Shown in pieces: positions 35,310-43,604 of a stretch of 64,000 bases of DNA (positions are counted from its first letter, which is position 1; every line of letters begins with the position of its first letter). A model generated the notes under the pieces. The model saw only the letters and a list, made by a program, of their open reading frames with translations, did no database searches and had not been told where the DNA came from. This DNA comes from CADCWK01 sp965218235 (lineage in GTDB: Bacteria > Chloroflexota > Chloroflexia > Thermomicrobiales > UBA6265): the NCBI GenBank assembly GCA_965218235.1, contig OZ244595.1, forward strand, positions 1,178,001 to 1,242,000, given 5' to 3'. The position numbers were made by a program, and so were the translations under genes.

Positions 35310-36281
35310 TCAGTTGTCCTGGAGAGATAGTCGACGTCGGCGCGAACTCGGTGCGGCCTGAGAGAGGGCAAGCGACTCAAATGGTGACGCGACCGCGTGC
35401 TTGGCGCGCAGATCGGCGTCCGTCATCGACAGATAGCGGCTGGTCGTCGAGATATCGGTGTGACCGAGGATGCGCCGGACGCTCTCAAGGTCGACGTTGC
35501 TGCGAACCATCATCGTCGCCGCCTGATGCCGCAACTGGTGCGGATGGAAGTGCTCCAAGCCGAGTTCGACCTGGATCTTACGGAATACCGTCCGGACGCC
35601 GGCGCCGGTCAACCAGAACAGCGGCCCGTCCTCGGGGCCTCGACGGCTGATCCACTCCTCCAGCAGCCGGGCTACGCCGTTCGAGAAGGGAACCCGGCGC
35701 TCCTTGTTCCCCTTACCGATCACCGTCAGCAGACAATTGGGGCGATCGAGGGACTGGAGCGTCAGGGAGGCGACCTCCTCCCGACGCAGCCCCGTGTCGA
35801 GCATCAGCCCAAGCAGTGCCCGGTTGCGCAGGGCCAGGCCGGAGCGACCGGTCATGTCGCGGCTCGTCCAGACCCGCTGGAGCTCCTCGTCGGACAGGAT
35901 CGGGAACAGGCGCTTCGGGAGTCGCGGCATTGGCACTTTCACCGCCCGGTCGAGCAACTCCTCGTCGTTGAGCCAGCGGGTGAAGGCGCGCAGGTCGCGC
36001 AGGTGGGCGTGGGCGCCGGCCGGGGCACGCCGGCTGTCGCCGCGGCGCGTGCGGACCGGTGTCTCCTGCAACCAGACCGAGAAGCGGCGCATGGTGACGC
36101 TAGTCAGCGCGGTGACGTCGTCGGGCAGCCCCTCGGCGGCAAGGAAGCGGTCGAACAGGCGGAAGGTGTGCGTGTAGCGCTTGACGGTCGCCGGGGAGTG
36201 GCCGCTGGCGCGGTGGTAGGTCAAGTACCGATCGACCAGGTCGGGAAGCGCCACGGGGCGCTCGGGGATCATCTTATCCAT
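35310..36281 (-). CDS. int: Tyrosine integrase of the island
   Basis: A 323-residue site-specific recombinase. The N-terminal core-binding domain (LVDRYLTYHRASGHSPATVKRY) is followed by the catalytic domain with Arg in TGLRREEVASLTL, GKGNKERRVP, HQLRHQAATMM and LGHTDISTTSRYLSM (His and Tyr nucleophile). Its stop lies 29 kb from attL and its start 221 bases from attR in the tRNA-Arg gene, the standard place for the enzyme that inserted the element. ATG 36281 was chosen; ATG 36272 is an alternative. Confidence 0.93.
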   Translation of the reverse strand: MDKMIPERPVALPDLVDRYLTYHRASGHSPATVKRYTHTFRLFDRFLAAEGLPDDVTALTSVTMRRFSVWLQETPVRTRRGDSRRAPAGAHAHLRDLRAFTRWLNDEELLDRAVKVPMPRLPKRLFPILSDEELQRVWTSRDMTGRSGLALRNRALLGLMLDTGLRREEVASLTLQSLDRPNCLLTVIGKGNKERRVPFSNGVARLLEEWISRRGPEDGPLFWLTGAGVRTVFRKIQVELGLEHFHPHQLRHQAATMMVRSNVDLESVRRILGHTDISTTSRYLSMTDADLRAKHAVASPFESLALSQAAPSSRRRRLSLQDN

Positions 36282-36502
36282 CGGGGTGCTCCGGTCTGAA
36301 ACGGGCACGGCGAGCGTGAGCCGATGGCGCGAGGATGTCATAGGGGTGGTCGCCTCCGGACGTGTCCGGCAGGCAGCACGAGCAAGACGAAGGGCCTCTT
36401 GCCTCCGGGATGCTGAGCCACTTGCCGACGGAAAGTCGAGGCAACTGGCTCAGGTCCGGGGTAGAGGCCCCTTGCCTGGGAAGATTCTCCGGGAATCCGG
36501 GG

Positions 36503-36548
36503 TGGTACGCCCGAGAGGACTCGAACCTCTGGCCTCTTGCTCCGGAGG
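36503..36548. other. attR: 46-bp repeat within tRNA-Arg
   Basis: Identical to 7402-7447. It begins at the encoded CCA and ends inside the anticodon arm, at which point the two copies diverge (36549 versus 7448). It marks the right edge of the island next to the integrase gene. Confidence 0.92.
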
Positions 36549-36578
36549 CAAGCGCTCTATCCGCTGAGCTACGGGCGC
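36503..36578 (-). tRNA. tRNA-Arg (anticodon CCG), integration target
   Basis: A full cloverleaf on the minus strand. The acceptor stem GCGCCCG pairs with CGGGCGT, the anticodon arm is CTTGC-CTCCGGA-GCAAG with anticodon CCG, and the T arm contains GGTTCGAGTCC. CCA is encoded at 36503-36505. The 3' 46 bases are duplicated at 7402-7447, so the gene has been restored by island DNA. Confidence 0.95.
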
Positions 36579-36716
36579 AGGATAGCCCGAAAACAATACC
36601 ACATCGGTCGCGGGCTGGTACTGCCACCCGGGAATCGTCACGGAACACGGGACAGCCTGGAGCCAATCGGTCCAGGACTGTCACAATGTCGCGAGCGGGA
36701 CGCCGGGACTGCCAGT

Positions 36717-37099
36717 TCAGGTCGAACTGGCTGTCTGGATCAGGTAGAACTGGTTGCCATCGGGATCCACGAACCAGGTCGCCCGGTCGCCCCACGGCAT
36801 CTCGGACACCGGTTGGGTAAAGGTAATCCCGGTGGCCGTCAGTCGGTCGAAATCGGCATCGATGTCGTCAGTGATGATCGTGATACCGGTGTATCCGCCC
36901 GGCTTCTCGTCGCCGTGCATGCCGGGACCGGCCATCGAAACCCCGGTCGTCGCGCCGGGAATGCCGACGGTCAGCCAGCGGTCGTCACCGCCCATTGGGA
37001 CGTCCTCGCGCTTCTCCCAGCCGAGCCTGCCAGTGTAGAAGGCAAGGGCATCGTCGTAATCCGGACGTAGATCTGAGCCGTATGGATATGGGTCATCAT
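36717..37099 (-). pseudogene. VOC-family (glyoxalase-like) protein with a frameshift
   Basis: VOC proteins are small metal-dependent dioxygenase, glyoxalase or resistance proteins. The frame from ATG 37099 gives MMTHIHTAQIYVR, then shifts near 37060-37064, where one missing G would restore RDYDDALAFYTGRLGWE and the rest: WLTVGIPG, GYTGITIITDDID, and a C-terminal ATWFVDPDGNQFYLIQ that is the family hallmark. It lies just outside attR in chromosomal DNA. The lesion may be real or an assembly error; without it the protein would be about 127 residues, normal for the family. Confidence 0.75.
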
Positions 37100-37231
37100 T
37101 GGGAGCGCCTTTCCGGTCTGACGATCGGGCCGCGCGAGCTTATCACGCTGACACGATCATATGTCCTATACGTACACTCGCGCTTCTCCGATATTGCGCG
37201 GCGGAACGAATCTACGGTCGGGCGGACTTGA

Positions 37232-38068
37232 TCAGGTCATCCGGGACAGGACAAGCGCCGGCAGCGCGGTCAGGATCGGGGCGTCGGTCGGCGCGATCGG
37301 CCGGAAGCGGAGCCGGTGCAGGGGCTGGGCGACGCGAGAGGCCCCGGACCCGGTGACGTGAATCGCCCGCCCACTCGAGCTGACCTGGACGTGGTCGCCG
37401 GGGAGGAGGTGGCCGAGGCCATGGATCGGTGCCGGGAAGGCGGCGGCGAGCAGGTGGAAGCTTCCCGGAGCGAGGCCGTCGAGTTCCAGTACCCCTGGCC
37501 GGCTGGTCATCGCTCCGGCGACTGGAATGCCGCTCGCCACGCCATCCCGGTACAGACCGACATAGATCGACATGCTGGCGGGACAGGTCTCTGGTACCGC
37601 GACGCGGACGATTTCCCCGCGCGGCCCGACTGCCCGGATCGGATCGTCCAGCCCAGAGGACGGCAGCTCGGCGATCTGGTGCGGCAACTCGCGCAGACCG
37701 CTCGGGCTGACCCCGACGAGGCCACGGAACCGTTCGCTGAACGTCCCGAGGCTGTTGTACCCGACCTCGCCGCAGATTTCGGTGATGGTCGCGCTCGATG
37801 TCAGGAGCAGTTCGCTGGCCCGGGCGAAGCGGATCGCGGTCTGGAAGGCGCCTGGGGAAGTGCCGACCACGTCGCGGAAGGTCCTGACGAAGTGAAACCG
37901 GCTGTAGCTTGCGGCCTCGGCCAGCTCGTCGAGGGTCAGTGCCCGGTCGGATTCGGTCCGCATGGTGGCAATGGCCGCGGAGATGCGCCGGAATCGATCG
38001 GCGATCGCCGTTTCCTCCGAGGGGTCGACCGCCGGCTCGGCGGGTGGCATCAGCATCATGGCGGCCAT
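37232..38068 (-). CDS. AraC family regulator
   Basis: A 278-residue regulator. The AraC DNA-binding domain is at the N-terminus (residues 25-120): DELAEAASYSRFHFVRTFRD as first helix-turn-helix and ITEICGEVGYNSLGTFSERF as the second. The C-terminal 160 residues (VAVPETCPASMSIYVGL, LAPGSFHLLAAAFP) are unlike GyrI-type effector domains I know, and ligand is unknown. ATG 38068 has GGAGG nine bases upstream; in-frame starts upstream lack one. Solitary gene. Confidence 0.85.
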   Translation of the reverse strand: MAAMMLMPPAEPAVDPSEETAIADRFRRISAAIATMRTESDRALTLDELAEAASYSRFHFVRTFRDVVGTSPGAFQTAIRFARASELLLTSSATITEICGEVGYNSLGTFSERFRGLVGVSPSGLRELPHQIAELPSSGLDDPIRAVGPRGEIVRVAVPETCPASMSIYVGLYRDGVASGIPVAGAMTSRPGVLELDGLAPGSFHLLAAAFPAPIHGLGHLLPGDHVQVSSSGRAIHVTGSGASRVAQPLHRLRFRPIAPTDAPILTALPALVLSRMT

Positions 38069-38286
38069 GCGGAGCAACCTCCGTGTCCTGTTCCGAACAG
38101 ATGATCTATACGGCATTGTCGCATCGTTGCCCGGGGTTTGGGAGCATCGTGACGAAACTGGAGTTCGTGCCGGTGCATACTACGTGAACGATGCCGGAGG
38201 CCATGGCGGAACCACGACGATCCGGTCTTGCGACCCGGCCAAACGTGCGCCGTTCGTCATGCGACAAGCTTGGAGGAGAAGACCCA

Positions 38287-38598
38287 TTGGCTGATATCGC
38301 CCAGGAGTGGCGCGACCTCGCCCTCGACCAGAAGCAGGACGTCTACGAGTTCCGGCGCTCCGCCTACCACCTGTCGATGAACCCGGCCGGGGAATACGAC
38401 GAGGAGCTGTCCTTCATCCTCTGGCGGGTCGAGGATGACGGCCTCCACTCGTTCATCACCGGCCAGACCAAGCGCGGCAGGCTGCTCATCGCCGAGCCGG
38501 AGTATGCCAGTGACCAGCCGCAGGTCGAGGCGATCGTCCGATCGATGATCAGCGGTGACGCCCCCGTCATCCGGCACGAGGATGAGGACTTCCATTAG
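38287..38598 (+). CDS. Small acidic protein of unknown function
   Basis: A 103-residue protein, acidic and without membrane segments (EWRDLALDQKQDVYEF, LSFILWRVEDDGLHSF). TTG 38287 has GGAGGAG upstream and starts the coherent part; the frame is open further upstream but reads less like protein. No family recognised. Confidence 0.5.
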   Translation: MADIAQEWRDLALDQKQDVYEFRRSAYHLSMNPAGEYDEELSFILWRVEDDGLHSFITGQTKRGRLLIAEPEYASDQPQVEAIVRSMISGDAPVIRHEDEDFH

Positions 38599-38902
38599 CC
38601 GCAACGTTGCCCCGGATGCGGTCGACGTTGGGGCGTCACCTGGGCAAACAGGACGATGAACCGGCGAATGCGTGATCCGGGCCCGTCGGTCTCCGGATCT
38701 CGCCTTCGCCGTCCAGATGCCTGTCCTCCGTGCCAGGTGCGGTTTCAGGCCAGCACACGAGGCCATGCTGATTTCCCGGGCTTCACACCAGCCAGGCGCC
38801 TTGTGGGCCGACGGGCATCGGCCCACAAGGCGCCTGGATGCAGATGCCGAACGTGTATCACCATTCATCACCTCTGGTCGTCCGCGGTGGCGCCTTACCT
38901 CC
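38599..38902. other. Convergent intergenic region with a strong hairpin
   Basis: Between the small acidic protein gene (plus) and the Crp/Fnr gene (minus). Apart from the hairpin at 38792-38837 I see no gene or other motif. Confidence 0.5.
38792..38837. terminator. 20-bp perfect stem-loop
   Basis: Arms CCAGGCGCCTTGTGGGCCGA and its exact complement surround a 6-base loop (38812-38817). No T-run follows on either strand. It lies between convergent genes, so a shared terminator is likely, but its size and perfection exceed what termination needs. Confidence 0.6.
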
Positions 38903-39688
38903 CTACAGCATCTGGTACTGCGTCAGTTTTCCATGGTCAAGAACCCCTATCCGCTTCGGTTCAATATGAACGAGACCTTCATCTCGAAATCGTCCCAATA
39001 ACTGACTGATCGTTTCGCGGCGCGATCCAAGTCGGTCGGCGATATCCTGATGGGTCATACCCTTCACCGTGCCAGACGCATCCATTTCCCGTAGCAGCAG
39101 CGTGGCCAGCCGAGGGAGTAGGGCGTGAAAAGCCAGCGATTCCAGTTCGTCTTCGCGTTCCTTGAGGCGGTCGCCAACATCGGCCAGCAAGGTCAACCCA
39201 ACAGCAGGGTTTCGGGTAATCAGCGCGACCATGTCTGATCGACTCATGACGCAGATCAGACATGCTGTTGTGGCCTGGGCGAAGCAGCCGTACATCTGCT
39301 GGCCCACTAGTCCCATTTGCCCAAAGATCGTGTGCGGTCGGACGTTCTCGATGACCAGTTTTCGTCCGTCCGCGGCCAGTCGAAAGAGGTCGACGCGACC
39401 CGTCTTGAGGATGAAGATGACTTCTCCCACTTGATTGGGGCGATAGAAGATATGTCCCTTGGAATAGTTGATCATGGTGGTGTTATGGAGCAGCCAGGCC
39501 TTTTCGCTCGCCGGCAGGGAGACAAATACATCCATCTCCGAAAGATGGGTGAACTTCTGCGCGAGCCTGACCGCCGGTGCGCCAGTCGTCTCAAACATGT
39601 CCGGGCCAGCGTCCGACGCCGTAGTCAAACCACTGGATGCGCGAGTCAATCGAGCAATGTGTTTGTGAATCAGCGAATAGTCGGGCAT
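38903..39688 (-). CDS. Crp/Fnr family transcriptional regulator
   Basis: A 261-residue regulator. The cyclic-nucleotide-binding-like domain (about residues 50-175) has GHIFYRPNQVGEVIFILKTGRV and GRKLVIENVRPHTIFGQMGL, and the C-terminal winged helix has MTHQDIADRLGSRRETISQLLGRFRDEGLV. It lacks an N-terminal iron-sulfur cysteine cluster, so it is nearer Crp than Fnr. ATG 39688 has GAGGAA upstream. It diverges from the copper-type protein genes and probably controls them. Confidence 0.88.
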   Translation of the reverse strand: MPDYSLIHKHIARLTRASSGLTTASDAGPDMFETTGAPAVRLAQKFTHLSEMDVFVSLPASEKAWLLHNTTMINYSKGHIFYRPNQVGEVIFILKTGRVDLFRLAADGRKLVIENVRPHTIFGQMGLVGQQMYGCFAQATTACLICVMSRSDMVALITRNPAVGLTLLADVGDRLKEREDELESLAFHALLPRLATLLLREMDASGTVKGMTHQDIADRLGSRRETISQLLGRFRDEGLVHIEPKRIGVLDHGKLTQYQML

Positions 39689-39906
39689 CGCGAATTCCTC
39701 GCCTGACGTCTCGACCCAACTGCATGTGACGGGCACGAGTCCGGTCGGCCCATTCCATCCCCAGTGTAAGCGTGCATACAGCAGAGTGCGTATTCGCTCC
39801 CTACATTGAGTTTACGCCAAACGGCGGCCGGCGGACGATGAACTCGGCGTGACGTGAACATCGTGTATCCGCGACGGATAACAGATAACGGATGGAGATC
39901 GGCCTC

Positions 39907-40809
39907 ATGAGCGCACACATGACTCGACGAACCATTGCCAAAACCATCGGCGCCATGTCCGGCCTCGCCCTGGCGGGACAGGTTCAGCCTGCTTTGGGCA
40001 AGAGCGGAGGCGTATCGTCAAGGCGTCAGGGTGCAACTCCCGCACTTGGTATCCTGGCTCCAGCCCCTGGTGCTCTTATCGCTACCCATGAGGTGGAACT
40101 TCAGTTGTCGGTTACGAACTTTGAACTGAGCGGCGCGAAGTCGGGACGCCCTGATGAGGAAGGCGTTGGACATATTCATGTCATGGTGGACGGCATGAGC
40201 ATGGCCCAGTTGATCAACTTCTACGCGACCGATACATTTTCGATTCCCCTGGCTGGCCTGACTCCGGGACCGCATACGATCCTCGTCACTCTCGCATCGA
40301 ATACCCACGTCGACATGATGGAAACGGCCCAGCAGATCGAGATCGATTATCAGCCCACGGCTGAAGTCCTACTGCCGACTGCTCAGGACCTCGGTCCTCC
40401 AGGTCTCGAACTTGTCAGTCCAATGGACGGCGCCATTGTCCCGGCGATCTTCGGCATCGAGGTCGCGCCGGTCAACTTTAATCCGACGGCTGACCTCGAA
40501 GGCAAAACCAATATCCCCGGATACGGCCACTGGCACGTGTTCGTCGATACCGACATGAGTGCCATGGGGATGATGTCCATGGGGATGGCGTCGCCTGAAG
40601 CGGAAATGGCATCGCCTGAGGCAGGCATGGATCACATGGCCATGATGTCCATGGCGGGGATGGTCTCGATGCCCGGCGCCAACACCTTCGATATCGATCT
40701 CAGTGCCTGGGGACCGGGAACCCACGTCATCTGGATCGAGCCGGTTCAGAACGACCACACCCAGCTCGCCGAATTCTCGCATGTCGAGTTCTCGGTGACC
40801 GTTCAGTAG
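39907..40809 (+). CDS. Exported His/Met-rich protein, DUF4399-like domains
   Basis: A 300-residue protein. The N-terminus (TRRTIAKTIGAMSGLALAG) has a twin-arginine signal. Two similar domains follow, each with a His motif: GHIHVMVDG near residue 85 and GHWHVFVDT near residue 207, of a pattern seen in DUF4399-type proteins. Between 217 and 255 is a very Met-rich segment (MGMMSMGMASPE, SPEAGMDHMAMMSMAGM), a composition typical of periplasmic or extracytoplasmic copper-binding proteins. A metal role is inferred. ATG 39907 was preferred to 39892. It precedes a cupredoxin gene. Confidence 0.7.
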   Translation: MSAHMTRRTIAKTIGAMSGLALAGQVQPALGKSGGVSSRRQGATPALGILAPAPGALIATHEVELQLSVTNFELSGAKSGRPDEEGVGHIHVMVDGMSMAQLINFYATDTFSIPLAGLTPGPHTILVTLASNTHVDMMETAQQIEIDYQPTAEVLLPTAQDLGPPGLELVSPMDGAIVPAIFGIEVAPVNFNPTADLEGKTNIPGYGHWHVFVDTDMSAMGMMSMGMASPEAEMASPEAGMDHMAMMSMAGMVSMPGANTFDIDLSAWGPGTHVIWIEPVQNDHTQLAEFSHVEFSVTVQ

Positions 40810-40880
40810 GGACCTGATCGTCTGAACGCTTCACCGGCTGGTCTGCCCGGACCAGCCGGCAAGTACGACAGGAGACCCAA

Positions 40881-41393
40881 TTGAGTGATCCTGCTCGTCC
40901 TCATCTATCAAGACGATCACTCCTGATCGGTTGTTCGGCGGCGGCTGGCGGACTTGGGGTCGTATTCGGGAACCCGCGATATGTTCGAGAGACCGCACAC
41001 GCGGTTCTGGCTCATCAAGCGACTCCCACCGCGATGATCACGGGAAGCCCCGGCGCCTCCACCCCAGTCGCACCGCTTCAGCATCAGGTTGCCATGACGA
41101 CAGAACTACGGTTCGAGCCGTCCACACTGACGATTCAGGCAGGCGACTCGGTGATCTGGACGAACGACAGTCCGATTCCGCATACGGCAACCGGAGATCC
41201 GAACCAGAATCCGCTCGCACGATCGCGACCTGAGCTGGTTCAATTGCCGGCGGGTGCAGCGGCATGGGGTTCACCGTTGCTCAACGACGGTGAGCAGTTC
41301 GTTCATCGCTTCATTCAACCGGGAACGTATGTCTACATCTGCATCCCTCATGTGTTGTCAGGGATGCGTGGAACCATCGTGGTCAATGAGTGA
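40881..41393 (+). CDS. Exported cupredoxin (plastocyanin-like)
   Basis: A 170-residue type-1 copper protein. The N-terminal SRRSLLIGCSAAAGG is a twin-arginine signal. The copper ligands are visible: His in IPHTA, and Cys, His and Met in YICIPHVLSGMRG. TTG 40881 has AGGAG six bases upstream. It probably carries electrons or copper outside the membrane, working with the Met-rich protein gene before it. The following TVP38 gene overlaps its stop (GTGA). Confidence 0.85.
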   Translation: MSDPARPHLSRRSLLIGCSAAAGGLGVVFGNPRYVRETAHAVLAHQATPTAMITGSPGASTPVAPLQHQVAMTTELRFEPSTLTIQAGDSVIWTNDSPIPHTATGDPNQNPLARSRPELVQLPAGAAAWGSPLLNDGEQFVHRFIQPGTYVYICIPHVLSGMRGTIVVNE

Positions 41394-42130
41394 AGGCCGC
41401 CATTCCATCTGATCCACCCTCCGATGCCACGTTTCCTCTCGTAGACGGGCCCGGACGCCGGCGCCTTCGGCGCTGGCTGCTCGTCGTGGTGGTCCTGGGG
41501 TTGGGATTGGGCGTCGCCGGTAATGCGCTGTTCGGCCAGATCATTTCATTCCGGCCCACGGCGATCCAGGAATGGCTCGCCGCTGCAGGACCCTGGGCGC
41601 CTCTCATCTTCATCGCCGCCATGATTGGCGCCGTCGTGTTCTCTCCGATTCCCTCCGCGCCGCTCAGTATCGCGGCAGGTCTATCCTTCGGACTGGTCTG
41701 GGGAACTGTTTACACGCTCGTCGGTGCGGAGGCAGGAGCGATCATCGCGTTTCTGATCGCTCGTTGGTTCGGACGGCCCCGGCTCGCGGGCCGGCTCTCC
41801 CCGGCCGCCATGCGATACATCGACGAGCTTTCCGATCGGGTGGGTGCGCGAACCATTCTCGTCATGCGTCTGCTGCCGGTGTTCAATTTCGACCTCGTGA
41901 GTTACGCAGCGGGCCTGACAACTATCGCTTTGCCATTGTTTGCGCTGGTCACCCTTGTCGGGATGACGCCCCCAGTCATTGCAATTGTGGCGATCGGCTC
42001 CAACTATGCCGACCGCAGCGTCCCGTCCTTTGCCATTCTGGGAGTGCTGGTCCTGTCCACGGTCGGCTCGCTGCTCGTAGGCTGGTACCGTCGGCGTCCC
42101 GCGGGCAACCGGATACCGGAAGACGGGTAG
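41390..42130 (+). CDS. TVP38/TMEM64 (DedA-type) membrane protein
   Basis: A 246-residue membrane protein with about five hydrophobic helices. The family SNARE-associated core is visible: FSPIPSAPLSIAAGLSFG, GAEAGAIIAFLIARWFGR and RTILVMRLLPVFNFDLVSYAAGL. Homologues are lipid scramblase-like DedA relatives; the substrate is uncertain. GTG 41390 overlaps the cupredoxin stop, so the two are cotranscribed. It sits before the phosphatidyltransferase pseudogene. Confidence 0.85.
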   Translation: MKAAIPSDPPSDATFPLVDGPGRRRLRRWLLVVVVLGLGLGVAGNALFGQIISFRPTAIQEWLAAAGPWAPLIFIAAMIGAVVFSPIPSAPLSIAAGLSFGLVWGTVYTLVGAEAGAIIAFLIARWFGRPRLAGRLSPAAMRYIDELSDRVGARTILVMRLLPVFNFDLVSYAAGLTTIALPLFALVTLVGMTPPVIAIVAIGSNYADRSVPSFAILGVLVLSTVGSLLVGWYRRRPAGNRIPEDG

Positions 42131-42205
42131 CCTGGTGCTGGACGTTGCGGCGCGGCGCCTGCTTGAACCGTACTTCGACTGGGCAGTTCATCTGATCGAC
42201 CGGCC

Positions 42206-43074
42206 CTAGAGCGTGTCATGGACTCTGCGGGGGTCGTAAACTCAGCAAATGAGCACGATCTCCCGCAAGCCCTACCCGAGCGACGTGACGGACGACGAGT
42301 GGGCCTTCGTCGCCCCCTACCTGACGCTGATGACCCCGGACGCCCCGCAGCGCCGGCATGATCCCCGCGAGGTTTTCAACGCCCTGCGCTGGATGGTGCG
42401 GACCGGCTCGCCGTGGCGCTATCTGCCCGGCGATCTGCCGCCGTGGGCAGCGGTCCACCAGCAGACGCTGCGCTGGATCGCCGCCGGCTGCTTCGAGGAG
42501 ATGGTCCACGACCTGCGGGCGCTGCTGCGCGAAGCGAGCGGCCGCGATCCCGATCCCACCGCGGTGATCCTGGACGCGCGGACCCTGCGCGGCACCCCGG
42601 AGAGCGGGCACCGGGCCGGCTACGACGGGCACAAGAAGACCCGCGGCAGCAAGCTCCACGCGGCGGTCGACACGCTGGGGCACCTGCTGGCGCTGCGCGT
42701 GACGCCGGCCAACGATCAGGAGCGGGCGCAGGTGGGCGAGCTGGCGGACGCGGTGCAGGCGGCGACCGGCAACACCGTGGAACTGGCCTGGGTCGATCAG
42801 GGCTACACGGGGGAGGAGCCGGCTGACGAGGCGGAGGCACGCGGGATCGAGCTGGTCGTGGTCCGGCTGCCGGGAGCAAAGAAGGGCTTCGTCTTGCTGC
42901 CGCGGCGCTGGGTGGTGGAGCGCTCGTTCGCCTGGGCGACGCGCTTCCGGCGGCTGGCCAAGGACTATGAGCGCCTGCCCACGACCGTGGCCGGCTTGCA
43001 TTTCGTCGCCTTTGCCTGCCTCATGCTTCACAAACTCTCGCTCCTGCCACTCGGAAGTCCATGACACGCTCTAG
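42206..43074. mobile_element. IS5-family insertion sequence with CTAG target duplication
   Basis: Inverted ends CTAGAGCGTGTCATGGACT (42206-42224) and its complement (43056-43074) enclose one transposase gene. CTAG on both sides fits the YTAR target preference of IS5-group elements, so the mobile unit itself is about 42210-43070 with a 4-bp duplication. It interrupts a phosphatidyltransferase gene. Ends are perfect and the transposase is intact, so insertion is recent. Confidence 0.93.
42249..43064 (+). CDS. IS5-family DDE transposase
   Basis: A 271-residue transposase in a single frame. The N-terminal IS5-type domain (YPSDVTDDEWAFVAPYL, RWMVRTGSPWRYLPGDLPPW) is followed by the catalytic triad: Asp in ILDARTLRG, Asp in WVDQGYTG and Glu in VERSFAWATRFRRLAKDYER. 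Length is normal and no lesion is seen, so the element is probably active. Confidence 0.95.
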   Translation: MSTISRKPYPSDVTDDEWAFVAPYLTLMTPDAPQRRHDPREVFNALRWMVRTGSPWRYLPGDLPPWAAVHQQTLRWIAAGCFEEMVHDLRALLREASGRDPDPTAVILDARTLRGTPESGHRAGYDGHKKTRGSKLHAAVDTLGHLLALRVTPANDQERAQVGELADAVQAATGNTVELAWVDQGYTGEEPADEAEARGIELVVVRLPGAKKGFVLLPRRWVVERSFAWATRFRRLAKDYERLPTTVAGLHFVAFACLMLHKLSLLPLGSP

Positions 43075-43604
43075 ATCAGCCCGGACCGCCTCACGGCAGT
43101 GGGATTCCTGATTGGTCTGGCAAGCGTGGCATCGAGTTGCCTCCAACTCTGGACACTTGCACTGATTCTCTGGCTGATTTCGCGTCTTTCGGATGGCCTG
43201 GATGGCCCGCTCGCTCGACGACGATTCGCGGCCGGACAGCCAACTTCTGGTGCTGGCGGGTTCCTCGATATCAGTTCGGACGTCGCGATCTATGGACTCG
43301 CCGTCGTTGGAATTGCTATCGGAGCCAGCAAGGAATTTGGCACATCCTTGTGGCCCTTCCTGCTCGTCCTTGTTGCCTACTACGTGAACGGCGCCACCCT
43401 CCTGGCTTTTTCGTCGATCGCGGAGAAGACCAGTCGCCAGATCGACGACGACCGGTCGTTGTCGTTCATGCCGGGGTGGGCGGGCGGGACGGAAACGATC
43501 CTGTTCCATGGCCTCTGGTTGGCACTCCCCCAGTTCGCCGGGTAACTGGCGCTGTTCTGGGCAGCGGTCGTAGGCACCAATGCCATTCGACAGATCGTTG
43601 TCGG

